The translations under genes were made by a program, and so were the position numbers. The notes under the pieces are model-generated. The model was not told where the DNA came from, ran no database searches, and worked only from the letters and a program-made list of their open reading frames with translations. Positions 62,018 through 64,000 of a stretch of 64,000 nucleotides of DNA are shown here, one piece after another (the first letter of the stretch is position 1; every line of letters starts with the position of its first letter). Source of the DNA: Lunularia cruciata (Eukaryota; Streptophyta; Marchantiopsida; Lunulariales; Lunulariaceae); assembly GCA_948567375.1 (NCBI GenBank), contig OX419759.1, positions 6,230,744-6,294,743 of the forward strand, given 5' to 3'.

Positions 62018-63540
62018 CGTAACAAAAATTAATAGGGGAGTGAAAACACCTAACTGATACACACTAGTAGGGGCTTCACTCTTGTGGGAGAGTGTACCTG
62101 AATTATACAAGAAGCACTCCCATAAACCTCTAAAAATTAACGGGTCATGATTTTCATGACCCCTACATTTTATGGGTTATGGAATATCTTGTAGACCATA
62201 AGGGATAAAAGTGCAAGCCAAGAGTTGCACCAGTGAACAACAAAATACTAACTCTAAAATTTTACAGGTCTATTTCTAAATGGCTCTCATTTCCCATTCC
62301 TAAATAGTCCTCATTTGGTTTATGGGAGGCTTACATGATCAACCTACCTATAAATTCTAGAATTGAAATCCTCTATTGTCTCTCTTGCAATTCAAAGTTC
62401 AGCAAGTTCTTGATATTGCATTACACTTCAACACAACACTGAAATTCTCCTATAAAATCATCTTATGTGTTAGCCTTTTTGACCTTTTTGATGACCTGTA
62501 GGGTTCATAAAGTCATTTACAAGTAACTTGGAAAAATTTTACATGCAGAAAGATTGAGAATTGAAAATTGGTTTACAAGTGCTCCATCTAGTAACCATAA
62601 AGATGTATAGGAAATCAGAACCCATATTGGTTTATGATGGTTTGAGTAATGTGGGCGGCCGTCATAAATCTTAATTACTAATTAAAATCCCATCTAAGGT
62701 CCCACTAATGAATCATATAATTTTTTGAAAGAAGTTTTGCTAATGTGTTTTTAACTTTCATACTAATCCTACATTCTCGATGATTTTCTTCCAACACCTC
62801 TATTCTTATAAGTATAGTATTAGTTTTGGACATGTAGGGAACCATGCTTCTCCATCACCTCTTTCCTATCACTCATGTATCAATTGTGGTCACTGAAGGA
62901 AACATGGTTCTTCATCACCACAAGAATTTGTTGTTTGCAAATTGCATATTTGCAAAGTTATATAATAGTAATAATCTTTGCAACTTTGCCTCTTCTTCTC
63001 ATTTTTCTCATCCTCGATTGCATATCAGTCATTGAGACTCCTATTGCATTTGCATTACTTTACCTTGAGGATTTGTTATTCACAAATTGAGTTGGATATT
63101 TGATCAATTGATTTTAGTCAAATCCTTACCACACACATTTAGTGTTTCTTTTTGTTCTTGATTACCTCCTATTTCCTCTCTTTATTCCTATTTCCTCTTT
63201 GTAGCTTGCTCTCCTTTTGCACTACTCTATCATTTGCACTACTTCCTAATATTTCCTCTCTTTGTTCTTTATTCCTATTTCCTTTTTGTAGCTTACACTC
63301 CTTTTGCACTACTCTATTGCTTGCACTCCTTCCCCATGTTTATTCACTTTGTTCCTATTTTCTTTTTGTAGCTCGCAGTCCTTTTCCACTACTCAAGAGC
63401 AAGGAATTGTTCACCATGAGTTCTCTTTGTTCATCACTTGGATATTTACCAAGTTGAATCCTTGCCAAGGTGCCTCATAATAGTGATTGAATTTTCCTCC
63501 TCCATAAAATTGCAAAATCTAGGAAGGTAACTTTGAACAA
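62018..63540. other. AT-rich spacer with imperfect tandem repeats
   Basis: No gene recognised. Between 63165 and 63400 an imperfect unit of about 90-120 bp recurs three times (TTCCTATTT, TTTTTGTAGCT, CTCCTTTTGCACTACTC), a pyrimidine-rich tandem array. Confidence 0.4.
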
Positions 63541-64000
63541 AGAAATTGAGAGTGACATTCTTGACTCACAACGGATTGATTGGAGCTCCTATGAGGAGGA
63601 AGATTCAATGGGGATCCTTACAAAGTGGTGGAATCCCATTGTTTGCAAGAGAGGGTCCAATGTGCAAGAAGCAATGAGATTGTCTTAAAAGAAGTTTTGG
63701 ATTGGACCCTAGTGCCTTTAGACATCTTACAAGATGGATTTTTTTTTGTTTCAAGCTTTGGGGAATGCAATACAAGACCATAGATTATTCCAAAATGCAT
63801 CTCATAAGTCCCAATCTCTTGTTTGGATTCAAGTTGCACTCGCTTTGGATAGGTTTGTGCATCATGGAACTGGGGTAAGTGTGGCAAGAGGCTTAAATTT
63901 ATGGGAGATTAGTCCATGATCTAAAATTTTATTCACTAAAAGTGTTGTGATTGCAATCATAGCTACCTTAGGCAAGGAGGTAAAGTGGCTTGGAAAAGAG
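63541..64000 (+). pseudogene. PIF/Harbinger (HARBI1-like) transposase fragment, running off the window
   Basis: The plus strand codes HRLFQNASHKSQSLVWIQVA followed by LALDRFVHHGTGVSVARGLNLWEIS, then after a TGA at 63917-63919 in the same frame FTKSVVIAIIATLGKEVKWL. This matches the order in HARBI1-like DDE transposases (QLAVAL.R.G..G.G.SV, then a Tyr/Phe-T-(K/N)RV segment and VKWP). The upstream part (63590-63730, RHLTRW) is in another frame across a T-run at 63736-63744. Catalytic residues would lie beyond 64000. The family call rests on pattern alone. Confidence 0.5.

Noticed and set aside
1-64000. CRISPR array, prokaryotic operon or organelle DNA
   Set aside because: Spliced genes, retrotransposons and eukaryotic protein families show this is nuclear plant DNA; the repeats seen are tandem or dispersed, not spacer-separated.

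Overview
The window is nuclear DNA of a land plant. Its genes are split by GT-AG introns, the protein families are plant ones, and most of the rest is retrotransposon-derived. The best lineage clue is an intact alpha/beta-hydrolase-NBS-LRR (HNL) gene at 51127-56276, a class reported from bryophytes and first described in the liverwort Marchantia polymorpha. A liverwort or related bryophyte is therefore my best guess, but this is inference.

Layout. 1-2557: a four-exon LHT-type amino-acid permease on the minus strand, complete at 466 aa. 2558-12990: a long stretch with no gene I can support. 12991-15775: two more minus-strand genes, a five-exon isochorismatase-family hydrolase (206 aa, catalytic D-K-C visible) and a 60-aa NDUFB3/B12-like subunit of mitochondrial complex I. 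16078-33318: a nested repeat block. It holds two copies of a long AT-rich repeat (R1, R2), fragments of a non-LTR retrotransposon, a decayed chromovirus (element B) and a younger chromovirus (element A) sitting inside the LTR of B with a perfect 5-bp target duplication. The LTR of B carries a dense cluster of heat-shock-type elements just upstream of its TATA box.

34123-43510: a tandem duplication (S1, S2) of a 4.3-5 kb unit with a decayed gene of unknown family, partly coiled-coil and lysine/glutamate-rich. The second copy carries a solo LTR of the element A family, and the first copy preserves the empty site. 44795-45665: another non-LTR fragment on the plus strand. 45961-51126: low-information DNA with one perfect inverted repeat.

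51127-57290: the HNL gene in six coding exons: an alpha/beta hydrolase with GHSFGG elbow and a downstream His, an NB-ARC with P-loop, kinase-2, GLPL and MHD motifs, then an LRR region built from about ten nearly identical 144-bp (48-aa) units. A 97-nt deletion inside the last unit shifts the frame and ends the protein at 56276; another kilobase of broken LRR sequence follows. 57300-64000: AT-rich DNA with several short tandem duplications, ending in a broken PIF/Harbinger-like transposase that runs off the window.

The five host functions (amino-acid uptake, small-molecule hydrolysis, respiration, immune receptor, transposon-derived genes) do not form a pathway; this is ordinary plant gene order with heavy repeat insertion. 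Splice sites were inferred from frame continuity and GT/AG motifs without transcript data.
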